This document shows positions 12,168 through 22,559 of a DNA stretch of 64,000 bases, in pieces. Positions within the stretch are counted from its first letter, which is position 1; each line of letters begins with the position of its first letter. This stretch comes from Flaccisagitta enflata. Taxonomy: Eukaryota; Chaetognatha; Sagittoidea; Aphragmophora. The notes under the pieces were generated by a model. The model saw only the letters and a list, made by a program, of their open reading frames with translations. It did no database searches and was not told the origin of the DNA. The stretch is taken from NCBI GenBank assembly GCA_965153355.1, contig OZ231127.1:59768001-59832000 (forward strand), read 5' to 3'. The position numbers were made by a program, and so were the translations under genes.

Positions 12168-12297
12168 CATTTTTGAGCATTTTAGCTCATTTAGCTCACT
12201 TAGCTCAGTCTTTTTTTTCTGATTTCAAATATAATAAATGAATAAATATTTTCATACTTGATTAAGCAAGCAAATGAAAAAAACATGTGAACATGTA
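12168..12297. repeat. Single copy of a ~134-bp dispersed unit (TTTTAGCTCATTTAGCTCA)
   Basis: Matches the three-unit tandem array at 30490-30880 (shared phrases AGCTCATTTAGCTCA and GCAAATATGAGAAA-like text). It is absent from the corresponding place in block A2 (about 49970). Confidence 0.65.
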
Positions 12298-12298
12298 G

Positions 12299-12452
12299 CT
12301 TAGGCCAACCATGGGGTGAGAACGAAGCGTTGATTTCACTTTCAGTTAAACTTGAACATACAGATTGACGGACCAAAAATAAAGCAACGGGGTTCTCTAG
12401 GGTATACATGTTAGTTCACGCTTCGTTCTCACCCCATGGTTGGCCTAAGCTA
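12299..12452. repeat. Inverted repeat whose interior is flipped in block A2
   Basis: The arms 12299-12332 and 12419-12452 are complementary (AGGCCAACCATGGGGTGAGA and its complement). The DNA between them appears in reverse complement in block A2 at about 49970-50090, where the left arm is missing. Confidence 0.8.
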
Positions 12453-12591
12453 CATCCCCTTTTGAATATGTAAATCAGGCGAAAAGCAGCATTTTCATGG
12501 TTCCCCTCTTAATCCTTTTAGATGTAATTATAAACCATCTTTATAAGTTGTAAAACATGAACTTTTGAATTTCTTTTCTCAGCTTCTTTTT

Positions 12592-12859
12592 AGATGCGTC
12601 CACGCATCTCTATAAGAGGCTTTGTCTGTCCGTCCGTCCGTCCGTCCGTCCGTTCGTGCGTCCGTCCGTCCGTCCGTCCGTCCGTCGGTCCGTCACGCTC
12701 GAGTTGAAAACGATCGCAAACGATCGCAAACGATCTTAAAGTCGATTTCATCATCCTAGGTTCTGACATTGGGCAGAGAGAGAGAGAGAAAGAGAGAGAG
12801 CGCGCATTTACAAGCTAACCCGCATGTGGACGCATCGTTGTACCCCCGGGGTACTTGTT
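12592..12859 (-). mobile_element. HINE-like element, GATGCGTC class, with empty site in block A2
   Basis: Read on the minus strand it starts AACAAG, then the hairpin TACCCCGGGGGTA, then CAACGATGCGTCC. It contains a GA-rich and a (GGAC)n tract and ends TATAGAG plus hairpin AGATGCG-TGGA-CGCATCT plus A run. In block A2 the sequence CTTCTTTTTCTTCAG is uninterrupted at about 50215, so the element inserted in a T run. Confidence 0.85.
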
Positions 12860-12984
12860 CTTCAGAAAATTCATGTACAGCGCGACCACGCCCGGACCAA
12901 GCAGTGACTTAAAACCGCAACATGATCGTCCTATTGATTCTTTTGTTATGTCCCGAGGGTTTTATCAAACCTTTGTAAATTGTA

Positions 12985-13493
12985 CAGTAGATGTCGTCTA
13001 GACTTGGAAATACAGGGGAGCTCATAACCTGAGCATCAGTACAATGAGGGGACTGATATTTTGCTGGTGTAACGTATAGACCATTAGGAGTTGACGATGG
13101 GGTATGGCATCCCCCTACGGCTTACCTTACAAAAAAAACTTTTAGTATAAAATATTAGGATCAATCACTTTTATGGCAGAATTTCAGCTTCATCTATTTG
13201 CTTTAATTGCAAAACCAGCCTGGGATTCAAACCTGGAACCTTTAAAGAAATAAACTGATCACAGTATATCTGAAGTTAGGTGAGTTAACCACTAGACCAA
13301 TTCCGATAACTGTTCAAATAGTGCTAATATGATTTAGCACATTCAAAAGAATTTTTTATCCACAGAGCTGCCATACTCCATCGTCAACCCTATAGAACAT
13401 AAACAATATACACACACAGTTTCATTTCATTGACACAAATGATAATTACAATATGAGGGGCCCCATATTTCCAAGTAAAGACGACATCTACTG
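12985..13493. mobile_element. Palindromic TA-flanked MITE with a central tRNA-like module
   Basis: The ends CAGTAGATGTCGTC and GACGACATCTACTG are inverted, with TA on both sides (12983-12984, 13494-13495). Inner arms such as GTTGACGATGGGGTATGGCA are also mirrored near the right side. The centre (about 13218-13308, minus strand) carries a box A-like TGGTCTAGTGGTTAACTC and a box B-like GGTTCCAGGTTTGAATCCC at tRNA-like spacing. The same family occurs at 41450-41938. In block A2 the same TA holds a different element. Confidence 0.85.
13218..13308 (-). ncRNA. tRNA-like sequence (boxes A and B) inside a MITE
   Basis: On the minus strand, GGTCTAGTGGTTAACTC (box A / D-arm like) is followed about 50 nt later by GGTTTGAATCCC (box B / T-arm like). 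I could not draw a complete cloverleaf with a confident anticodon stem, so this is better called a tRNA-derived, possibly pol III-competent, module than a tRNA gene. Confidence 0.6.
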
Positions 13494-14006
13494 TACTTCT
13501 TTGTCGAATCAAACGTGATCAAATGTAAAACCGCGAGAAACGGCCTGACATGAGGCCCAAGAAGCCATGGTTAACAGATTTGTCATCTCTATTAAGGGAT
13601 CTGTCCGTCCACTCGTCGATCTGTTACACCTCCTCACACTCGTGAATGACGCATCGAATTGCTGTACACACATACAAAGCTTTTTTCTTAATCGTCATTT
13701 CGTTTCCTCTCCTGAGACGTTTTTTTTTCCTTCAGTTCAAGGACAAAATGCTCTTGCTCCTCTTCCTGCTGGTACTCCTCCTCTATCTTCTCATTCCCCC
13801 CCCCCCAAAAAAAAAAAACGAAACAAAAAAAAACAAAACATTTCCGTTAGAATGATCTGATGAATATATTTTCTATCACCACTTCATCCCATAAAATATG
13901 TTAGTGAATAAACTAGAGACGCTGGGTTACAATTTCGTCGCGGACGGGCGGGCAGGAGCTAGTGGGAAGGAGTCCCCTGTGTGTGTGTCTCTGTGTGGTC
14001 GTAGTG

Positions 14007-14262
<256 letters not shown>

Positions 14263-14440
14263 CAATCTATTTCCATTCAGCACGCACAGCTTTTTGAGTG
14301 ATCTTTGGTCGTGAATGTCCGTCTGAATTTAGCAGGCAGTTTCTAAAGATCCCAGTGTTCGCAAGTCTTATTTCATGTGCGTTATTGACCCATTGCTATT
14401 CCGTAAATGTTCTACTTATATTGCATGTGTGTTATAACAT

Positions 14441-14576
<136 letters not shown>

Positions 14577-14795
14577 GTTCGTGCGATTCATATTGCACGT
14601 CCGCTGTTTGATATGAACATATGTGCAACTGTTTGCTACTATAACTAGACTGGAAGCGTACACATTAATGAGCTCCGCACGAAACCCGCTGTGCATGCAC
14701 ACACTCTGTCCCACAAGCAATATACTAACGTGTGCACGCGTGCACCGGTTCAAGAATGGTGTACACGCAAACAATCTTCACGTGCACGTCCACTG

Positions 14796-15037
14796 CACCT
14801 TGATCTGGGGGCTGAGAAAAACCCGAGATGAATCTCAATAAGTTAAATTACATGAAAAGCATACTTCTAGTCGCCCCAGTGGGATGAAATTTTACATGGA
14901 GAAAGCCGATGGTTTTGCAGAGCTTCAGTTAAAATTTCATCTCACTGGGTTAACTAGAAGTATGCTTTTCATGTAAATTAAGCTATTGAAACACGCTAGA
15001 TTCATCTCGGGTTTTTCTCAGCCCCCAGATCAAGGTG
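14796..15037. mobile_element. 242-bp MITE with ~40-bp inverted ends, CACTG target duplication
   Basis: The left end CACCTTGATCTGGGGGCTGA and the right end are complementary over about 40 bp. CACTG flanks both sides (14791-14795 and 15038-15042). Block A2 has the intact empty site GTCCACTGACATC at about 52228. A 3-bp ACT duplication with a slightly longer element is an alternative reading. Confidence 0.88.
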
Positions 15038-15374
15038 CACTGACATCACATGCAATATTCAACGTGCACATGATCACCGACGATTTTTCTTCGTCTTTCC
15101 TGCCATCGTCTACGTACAATTGCCCCGCGCAAACTCTCACGTGAGGCTTTTAACCGAAAACGAAGGATGAATGTTAAATAACTTATAAAAGGCTCGGCTT
15201 AAAGTTAAAAGACAGTTATGATAAAAGTTGTCCAGACGTGGACGATTTAGCTGAGCGTTGGCACTTCCTCTCTCTCTGCCTCAAAACTAAAACGTGTTTT
15301 ATCTCCTATTACGTCTGGCCAAGTGCCCGATGATGTTGTTTCCATTCTTGATTAGGTCCATTAAGCGAGCTGTA

Positions 15375-15578
15375 TGGTCGCTTGCACGCGACTCTGTAAC
15401 CCGCTATGTTCATCGGTTCGTCAGTCGGTTGGTCCGCCGGTCCGTCACGCTTAAATTTTCAGCGTTTACGGGTTGTTTTCGCGTTGCGGCTTCCGCCCAA
15501 ATGCTTTTTTAACTAATTTTATCACTGCCCCTGCCCACCCGTACGCGACTTCCGTAGCTGTGTATCTGGCCTTTTTTT
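15375..15578 (-). mobile_element. HINE-like element, AGTCGCG class
   Basis: Minus-strand copy. The plus strand reads hairpin GGTCGCTTGCACGCGACT, then CTGTAACCCGC, a GTCCGCCGGTCCGTC tract, the CACTGCCCCTGCCCACCCG block, ACGCGACTTCCGTAG and TGTATCTGGCC. Present in both A blocks (52570-52772). Confidence 0.7.
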
Positions 15579-16109
15579 TGTAAATTCAGCTCGAATCTAC
15601 TTGGAAACAACAAATAAAGTACCACACCCTAGCCCATAACTCAGCCCCTTTCCCTAGCCCCCTCTTCCCCCTATCTACACTCATATGTGCAAAAAGGTTT
15701 TAACCCCCCATTTACCCACGGACCTGAAAGTTAATGTTGAATTATGGCAAAAAGGAAAGGAAGAACAATGATGAAGGGTTCCACAGTTCAGGTCCAGGAT
15801 AGAAAAAAGTGATCTGTCAATAAATCTCTGAGCTCGGCAGAAAGGAGGGATGGACGTGATTTACGTGTATAAAATCATGTCAGTTTCGCAAATTTTAACA
15901 TCGCATTTACCTTACATGTCTTCCATCCATAAAACGGTAGAAAACTGCTCGCTAAACTCGGAAAGGCAAAAGTGCAACCAACAAGCCGGCAACAGGGGTT
16001 ACAGGACGGACGGATGACTTCTTGGTGCTAAAATGAATGAAGAACAAGGCCGGATACACGGCCGATAAGTAGTAGCTGGCGGGTAGGCAGGGGCAGTAAT
16101 ACGGGTGGG

Positions 16110-17404
16110 CAGGGGCTAGTGTGGATGGGCTGGGGCAGTTATGTGGCGGGGCGGGGGCCGTAATGCTCAGATATCGCTATTTCAGTAGATTTCGCGTCAG
16201 CCAAAATTGAAGCAGAGAACAAGACTACGGAAACAGAACAATGATAGGGGTCACTTAGCCAGCGATAAAAAAAGTGATCCGTTTTAACGGAAATTCTACA
16301 AGGGGCCTAGATTGGGGGAAATCGTTGTAAAGAAGAGGAGGAAAACTGAGGAACTGAGGAAAAGTGGGCATTTGATGAAATCGAGTAGTAGAACATCAAG
16401 AAACGAGATATAACCGGGGACTTTCGGGCGTTTTGAACTCTTCTCTCTGGATTCCTGAGTCCCTCGAATCTTTTTATTTCTCACTCGTCTTATCAAAAAA
16501 GGGAGAAAAAAAAGTTTCAAAAGAAAAGAAAAGAGATCGAGTCGTTGCGAAATAATTTTCAAACGACTTTTTCGAAGATTCGGAGATAAAGACAGAAAGA
16601 AAGAAAGAGAGAAGAACATCGTTGCTCTCCCTTTTCTCGTCGTTAATATTAAAAACGGACGCCCTTTACTTTTTCTTTTTCCCTGACACCGGAGGAGAAG
16701 AAGAGGAGGAGGAAGAGATTAAAAGAGGAATAGTAAGTCAAAGATGAGGAGGAGGAGGAGAATCAAAGCCACAGTTATAGTGCCGACTTTAAAAAGAAAA
16801 TTTCTCACTTTTTGTGATTTTCTTGTGTGAGAGAGTACACGTTTTTGTGTTTTCTTAATTCTGTTCAGTGTTGTCTTCAGGAGTTCGTGTGTGTGTGTGT
16901 GTAGTGAAGTTCTTTTCGAAGGAGAACACTCCCACTCTCTCTCTCTCTTTTTCTCACTCGAATTCTCGGCTTATTTTTCTGAAAAGGGCAGTACACAACA
17001 CACATTCTCCTGATTTTTGCATAAGAAAGTAGATCAAGAGAGAGAAGTGAGAAAGGGAGAGTCACTCAAGAAAGAATGGATAACGCAAAAACAAGCGTCA
17101 TCGGCTGTTATGATCAACAACTATTAACCACCGTCGCCAAAAGAATTTTCAGAAATCCAGCAAAACTGGGCGAGGACGAAACAATATTATAACTGGTTCC
17201 CTTGATAATGATATCGAAATTGAAAAGAAGAATGACAATGACTGTCGTTTCTTTATCAAACTCGCGGTGATAGCGGTTGTACTTTTTTTTTTGGAACTGT
17301 TGAAATAAAAACGGCGCGCACGTTATGAGTTAGTTTTGATTGGTCTTTATCGGCGTCATTAATCAATCAATCGATCAATCGATCGATCGATCAACCAATC
17401 AATC
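16110..17404 (+). promoter_or_regulatory. 5' flank / presumed 5' UTR region of the DIAPH gene
   Basis: This sequence has no counterpart in block A2 and few repeats. It includes GA-rich text (about 16690-16760), a short (GT)n at 16888-16904 and a CGATCGATCGATC tract just upstream of the ATG. No TATA box or initiator can be assigned with confidence; transcription of the DIAPH first exon must start in or before this stretch. Confidence 0.35.
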
Positions 17405-17574
17405 ATGGCGTCGAAGAACAAAAAGAAAAACGACCCTGGTGGCGGTAGTGGGAGTCTAGGGACGAGCGTGGGCGCCAAAATCTCGCGCCATCTCACGTTC
17501 AACACCGGAAATAAAGACAAAAAGAGCAAAACGCAGAGCACCAAATCCGATGGGTGGGCTGGCAACGATAAAAG
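17405..17574 (+). CDS. DIAPH: DIAPH exon 1: basic N-terminus of a diaphanous-related formin
   Basis: The ATG sits in a good context (CAATCATGGCG). The frame runs 56 codons and two bases to donor GTGAGG. The translation is basic and Lys/Ser/Gly-rich: MASKNKKKNDPGGGSGS at the start, then ISRHLTFNTGNKDKKSK. Diaphanous formins commonly begin with such a basic segment ahead of the GTPase-binding domain. The two-base overhang (AG) joins exon 2 (G) to give Arg. Diaphanous formins are Rho effectors that nucleate and elongate actin filaments. The exon itself has no diagnostic domain; the assignment rests on phase continuity with exons 2-4. Confidence 0.72.
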
Positions 17575-17878
17575 GTGAGGCGCTCGTCAGCTCTTAGGCG
17601 TGGTTGTTTATACATATTTTAAGTCGTTTTGGGTCGAGGTTTATTATTTTTAATTTTTTTTAAAAGGCGTGACTGTAAGGCGTGAATGTACGGTTTGCTA
17701 GTACTTTTAAAATGGTACATGGTCGTTGCGGTTTTGATATTTTCAGGAGATTTGTGCTATCTATTTTCTGGTCTGTTAAATTTTTTCATGTGTTTTTGAT
17801 GCGGGTGTTTTATTAAGATCCTGAGATAATTAGGTTAGAATTCTCTTCTGAAAGCTAATTTTCGCTCAAAACGACAAA

Positions 17879-18081
17879 ATGAGTTGCTTTTCGTTTTTTG
17901 TTAAAAATGAATCTAGTAAAGATGACAATGTATTACAAAGTAAACAAAATAAGGAATCGTCCATACATGATATTGCATCATTAAAACCTAATCATGCATC
18001 TTTGAAACATACTCTCGATCGCGAAAAAATCCCCCTTTCCTTTAGAAGGTCCCCCCGACCGAAGCCTGTCAGAGGAGTAGA
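17879..18081 (+). CDS. DIAPH: Possible alternative first exon of DIAPH
   Basis: An ATG-initiated frame of 67 codons plus two bases ends exactly at a strong donor GTAAGT (18082). The overhang (GA) has the same phase as exon 1 and would join exon 2 to give Glu. The peptide starts MSCFSFFVKNESSKDD and ends in a basic RRSPRPKPVRGV segment, unlike the first exon but similar in charge at its end. There is no acceptor immediately upstream of the ATG, as expected for a first exon. It could also be a chance open frame in the intron; no transcript evidence is available. Confidence 0.4.
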
Positions 18082-19389
18082 GTAAGTAAATCATAAAAAC
18101 GATTGTTTAAAATCTTTGTTCCAATTGTGTTCCGTTTCTCTCGAAAGTTGGAATTAGTTATTTCTACTGTAAATGGTCGAGAGTGACAAAAAGTGACAGT
18201 ATCTTGACAAGCTGGACAGAATGCCGCTGTGTTTTTGAAGCGGTACTTTTGACCAAGTATCATGTTTCTTTTGGTGGGAAATGGCGGGCAAACAGGATGA
18301 ATCATTAAGAACTAGTAACTTACGAGTCATAGTTTGACCACAAAATTGTAGACAAGTTTAACAAATGTTTACTTCTTGACATTGAATCTATTTTCTTTTG
18401 CTATGTCCGCCTTTCCACTGCCAGCAAATGGGGAGGTTTTCTCTGTATTTTTTTTCGGCACATTGGTTTGAAAGCACGTATTGAACTGTATGTGTTTGTA
18501 TGAATTTAGTGAAGGGGCAAGGGGGGAAATGCATGTTAATACACGGGAAACTATTTCATTTTGAAATAGATTGTTGATATGGCAAACGGCAGGGTTCTGT
18601 CGGGGCGTACTGAAGATGAACCAAAGTTGTACACACACGAGTAGGACGAAAGAATTCATGGATACTCATCTTGAATTTCTTCCGTCATCTGCACATCTAC
18701 TAACCCCCCCAACTCAAGCTTTGCTTCTCTACCTCATCCCAACCATTTCTGGCCGAGTTAAAGTCTATCCTCATCCTTCTTCTCTCAAGTGTCTCTATGC
18801 CCCCTTCCTCTCTATCAGTATATATATATATATATATCTTTCGCCTGACCACCTAACCAAAACTGCTCTCCTTCCCTATGTCCCCAAATTTCTTCTTCAA
18901 CCCACCTTTTTAACTCTTCAGATAATTCTAGACATATTTGATTATGATCCTTTTCTGCTCATCATGCCGCTAGAATTCTAAGCATTGACTCATTGACTCT
19001 GAATTGTTATTTACATGACCAGCAGTGATGAGTGGTGATTGGTAATGTCCCGAAATGTCTTACGTTGGTGATGCCTTGCTGAACATTAGTAATTTTTGTG
19101 TGCCAAGGAAAGAGAGAACAGATCCTAAGAATTCAAATGAAATTCATGTGAAAGTTGAACAACTTTACTGAACATTATCGAAAGGAAGGAGGGAGGCCTT
19201 TGGAGTTCTTAACGCATTTGAGATGTTATTTAAATTAACAAATTCTCTGTCCTTAGTCATTCTTCACTGCTGATCAAAATGCTGTTTTGAATTTTACATG
19301 AGAACAAGTAGATGACGTTAAAAAAAACTTATTTAATCGCATTTTAATTGCTTCAAACTAGAGCCAAGCTTGTTTTGAATTCCCCTTTG
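18082..19389. other. DIAPH intron 1, first part, no further gene seen
   Basis: Contains a short (TA)n tract at about 18820-18838 and unremarkable intronic sequence. Small open frames lack splice signals or gene-like composition. Confidence 0.5.
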
Positions 19390-20040
19390 TCACTTCATTT
19401 TATTACCCTTTTGTTTTCCCCCTCCCCTCTTTCCCCCTCCCCCTTTCTCTCTCTTCCCCCTCTTTCTCCCTCCCCTTTCTTCCCTCTTATCTCCCTTTCC
19501 CTCTCTTTCCCCCTCCCCCTCTTTCCCCCTCCCCTTTTTCCCCTCTTTCCCCCCTTTCCCTCTCTCGCTTCCCCCTCCCCTCTTCCCCCTCTTTCTCTTT
19601 CCCCCCCCCACACTTTCCCACTCTCTTCCCCTCTTTCCTCTCCCCTCTTCCCTCTTCCCCCCTCCCCCTCTCTCTCTTTCCCCCTCCCCTTTCTCCCCTC
19701 TTTCCCCCTTTCCCTCTCTTCCCACCTCCCCCTCTCTCATTCCCCCTCCCCTTTCTCCCCTTTCCTTCCATTCCCTCTCTTCCCCCTCCTCTTCCCCCCT
19801 TCCCCCTCTTCCCCCTCTCTTTCCTCTTCCCCCCTCTCTACCTCTCTCCCCCTCTCCTTCTTCCCCCGTTCCCCTTCCCCCTCTTCCCCCCTCTCTACCT
19901 CTCTCCCCCTCTCTCCCCCTCTTCCCCCCTTTCCCCCTCCCCATCTTCCCCATTCCCCCCTCCCTCTCGTCCCTCCTCCCCCTCTCTTCCCCCCTCTACC
20001 TCACCCCTCTCTCACCTCTCTCTCCCCTCCCCTCTCCCCT
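19390..20040. repeat. ~650-bp homopyrimidine tract before DIAPH exon 2
   Basis: Nearly pure C/T on the plus strand, made of irregular CCCCTCTTTC-type units, ending about 20 bp before the acceptor of exon 2. Long Ser/Pro/Leu or Gly/Glu/Arg open frames in it are composition artefacts. Such tracts can form triplex (H-DNA) and could influence splicing or replication. Confidence 0.95.
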
Positions 20041-20062
20041 TCGGCGTTTTTGTTGTTGATAG

Positions 20063-20164
20063 GATTTCCGCGCCTGTTGGCGGTCCTAGAGTTGAGAACT
20101 TTGACAAAGGCGCCGGCGGCCCAGGAGGAGACATGGACGTTGACCTCAACTCGCTCGATCTCAG
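20063..20164 (+). CDS. DIAPH: DIAPH exon 2: linker before the GTPase-binding domain
   Basis: Acceptor GTTGTTGATAG and donor GTATGG bound 102 bases. In the frame set by exon 1 (AG+G) it reads ISAPVGGPRVENFDKGAGG and then GGDMDVDLNSLDL, leaving two bases. It is Gly-rich with an acidic end, as expected for the linker ahead of the GTPase-binding region. It joins exon 3 through Ser (AG+T). Family recognition comes from exons 3 and 4. Confidence 0.75.
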
Positions 20165-20590
20165 GTATGGTGCTTAAGTGACCCACATGGAAAACTAGGA
20201 GTGTTGCGCATATTATTTACTGTAGTCAGTGAGGGTTCTGAAGGCCCTCTTTCTTTTTTTTTCAGTTGAGAAAGTTTGAGGGATAATGTTTCACTTGTCA
20301 TAAGCATTAAGCAATCGACGCATTCAATGTTAGAATCTTTTACTTATGACATCGCTCCTTGACGTACCCCGTGGAATTGACCGACCGTTCCATTATGTAA
20401 TCTACTAATCTGACATGATCAAGACTGACGCGCAGGGTCGACTGGCATGCATTTGTCCGTAGACTGTAGTAATGACAAAGGTGACGTCGATAGAGGACTG
20501 CGACGACGACTACAACTGCCACTGGTGTTTTTGTTCCTCTTTACGTTGTCATGTTGGTGATTTACTTTGTCTCATGTATTTGGAATCCAG

Positions 20591-20687
20591 TGAAATCAAC
20601 ACGAGGTTCGAGCAAATGTTGGACGACATGAATTTACCCAGCGATAAAAAAGCGCCGCTCATGTGCCTGCCAGTCGACAGGAAGAAG
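20591..20687 (+). CDS. DIAPH: DIAPH exon 3: start of the Rho-GTPase-binding domain
   Basis: Acceptor GGAATCCAG and donor GTGAGA bound 97 bases: one base completes Ser, then 32 codons, ending in phase 0. The peptide EINTRFEQMLDDMNLPSDKK followed by APLMCLPVDRKK matches the opening helix of the diaphanous-related formin GTPase-binding domain (pattern F-E-x-M-hydrophobic-x-D-M-N-L, then an acidic/basic turn and a P-L pair). In the family this helix contributes to Rho binding and to the autoinhibitory contact with the C-terminal DAD. A partial copy of this exon lies downstream at 21168-21214. Confidence 0.88.
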
Positions 20688-21167
20688 GTGAGAGACAGAG
20701 ATGGAGAAACTGACATTGACAGACTGACAAACATGACATCGACACGGAGAAACTGACATTGACAGACGGACAAACATCTCATTGACACGGACAAACATGA
20801 CATTGACAGACTGACAGACATGACGTTGACAGACTGAAAAACATGTCATTGACACGGACAAACATGACATTGACAGACTGACAAACATGTCATTGACACG
20901 GACAAACATGATATTGACACAGACAAACATGACATTGACAGACTGACAAACATGACATTGACACTGACAAACATGTCATTGACACGGACAAACATGACAT
21001 TGACACAGACAAACATGACATTGACAGACTGACAAACACGACATTGACACGGACAAACATGACATTAACAGACTTACAAACATGACATGGACAGAATGTC
21101 AAACATGACATTGACAGAATGACGTACAGGACATTGACAGAATGACAAACAGGACATTGACTGACTA
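20688..21167. repeat. GACATTGACAGACTGACAAACAT minisatellite in DIAPH intron 3
   Basis: About 480 bp of ~20-22-bp units alternating GACAGACTGACAAACAT and GACACGGACAAACAT with ATGACATT links. It begins a few bases after the donor of exon 3 and ends at the partial copy of that exon. Confidence 0.9.
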
Positions 21168-21214
21168 ACATGAACTTACCCAGCAATAAAGAAGCGCCGC
21201 AAATGCGCTTGCCC
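21168..21214 (+). pseudogene. Partial duplicate of DIAPH exon 3
   Basis: The 47 bases resemble the 3' part of exon 3 (about 20628-20674) with about eight substitutions. In the same frame they read MNLPSNKEAPQMRLP against MNLPSDKKAPLMCLP. The copy has no acceptor and its downstream text (ATCTCTGTC) is not a donor, so it is an exon fragment rather than a usable exon. It marks the far end of the minisatellite. Confidence 0.8.
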
Positions 21215-21438
21215 ATCTCTGTCTATTTATCACTGTCTTCTCTGTCTTTGTGTGACTGTGTGTGTCTCTCTCCCCTGTCTGTCACACACTCTGACCATTT
21301 CCTTTCCTCTCCCCACCTCTACCAAACGCCCCACTCTAACATCAGGACATGATCTCAAGATGCACATCAAAGACCGTGCCGCCGTGCCGGCAAATTTCAC
21401 AAACTCACTCCATGCCTCCCACCCCCTCTTTTTAACAG

Positions 21439-21651
21439 GACATGATCAAGATGCACGTTAAGACGACTGCGGCGGCGGCTGCTGATCAAACTGCCAGCAC
21501 ACCGGCCGACTTCATCCAACAGCTCAACGACCCTTCCATCAGAGGCGAGGAGAGGAGAGACTTGTTTGAGAAGCTTCGAGTCTCTCTCAACTCGAAACCC
21601 GTCAGTTGGGTGCAAGAGTTCGGGGTAGACGGACTCTCGTGCATTGTCAAG
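21439..21651 (+). CDS. DIAPH: DIAPH exon 4: GTPase-binding domain / start of FH3 armadillo region
   Basis: Acceptor TTTTTAACAG and donor GTAGGATG bound 213 bases (71 codons, phase 0 at both ends). The peptide begins DMIKMHVKTT, has an Ala-rich insert, then FIQQL and the strongest signature in the window, LRVSLNSKPVSWVQEFG, followed by VDGLSCIVK. The pattern LRVSLNxxPVSWVxxFGxxGL is characteristic of diaphanous-related formins at the GBD/FH3 junction. The protein should continue with the rest of FH3, coiled coil, FH1 and FH2, but no such exon follows in the remaining 42 kb. Confidence 0.93.
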
Positions 21652-21680
21652 GTAGGATGATGATGATGATGATGATGAAT

Positions 21681-21725
<45 letters not shown>

Positions 21726-21964
21726 GGATGATGATGATGATGATGATGGGTGCGAGAGTTAAGGAGTGAGGGAATCTCGACGATGATGAAATGATGATAA
21801 TCATATAGTGATGGTGGTAGTAATGACGATGTGATGTGGTGTTGGTGGTGGTGGATGATGGTGGTGGTGGTGATGATGGGGTGGTGTGGTGAATAGTGAA
21901 GTGATGATAATGATAGGTGATGAGATGATGATGATGAAAGTGATGATGGTGATGATGACGGTGG

Positions 21965-21995
<31 letters not shown>

Positions 21996-22111
21996 GGTGG
22001 TGGTGGTGATGATGGTGGTGGTGGTGGTGGTGATGATGGTGGTGATGATGGTGGTGGTGGTGGTGGTGGTGATGATGGTGGTGATGATGATGGTGGTGGT
22101 GGTGATGATGA

Positions 22112-22145
<34 letters not shown>

Positions 22146-22405
22146 GGTGGTGGTGGTGGTGATGATGATGATGATGTTAATCATAAGGAATTTGGTGATG
22201 ACGATGATGATGATGGTGGTGTTGGTGATGATAATGGTGGTGGTGATGATGATGGTGGTGGTGATGATGATGGTGGTGGTGAAGATGATGGTGGTGGTGG
22301 TGGTGGTGAAGATGATGGTGGTGGTGGTGGTGGTGAAGATGATGGTGGTGGTGGTGATGATGATGATGATGGTGGTGGTGGTGATGATGATGATGGTGGT
22401 GGTGG

Positions 22406-22439
<34 letters not shown>

Positions 22440-22453
22440 GGTGGTGGTGGTGA

Positions 22454-22485
<32 letters not shown>

Positions 22486-22545
22486 ATGGTGGTGGTGATG
22501 ATGGTGGTGATGATGGTGATGATGATGATGATGATGATGATGATG
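21652..22545. repeat. (GAT)n/(GATGGT)n trinucleotide tract in DIAPH intron 4
   Basis: (GAT)n follows directly after the donor of exon 4 and passes into ~700 bp of GATGAT/GGTGGT trinucleotides (about 21840-22545). All long Met/Val, His and Ile/Thr open frames here are repeat artefacts. Confidence 0.95.
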
Positions 22546-22559
22546 TTGCAGATGTCGTC

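Noticed and set aside
13218-13308. Functional tRNA gene inside the MITE
   Set aside because: Box A and box B are recognisable, but I could not pair acceptor and anticodon stems into a proper cloverleaf, so it is reported only as tRNA-like.
19348-20181. 277-codon Ser/Pro/Leu frame and its Gly/Glu/Arg antisense
   Set aside because: Both are translations of the homopyrimidine tract; only the last ~35 codons overlap real DIAPH exon 2, in another frame.
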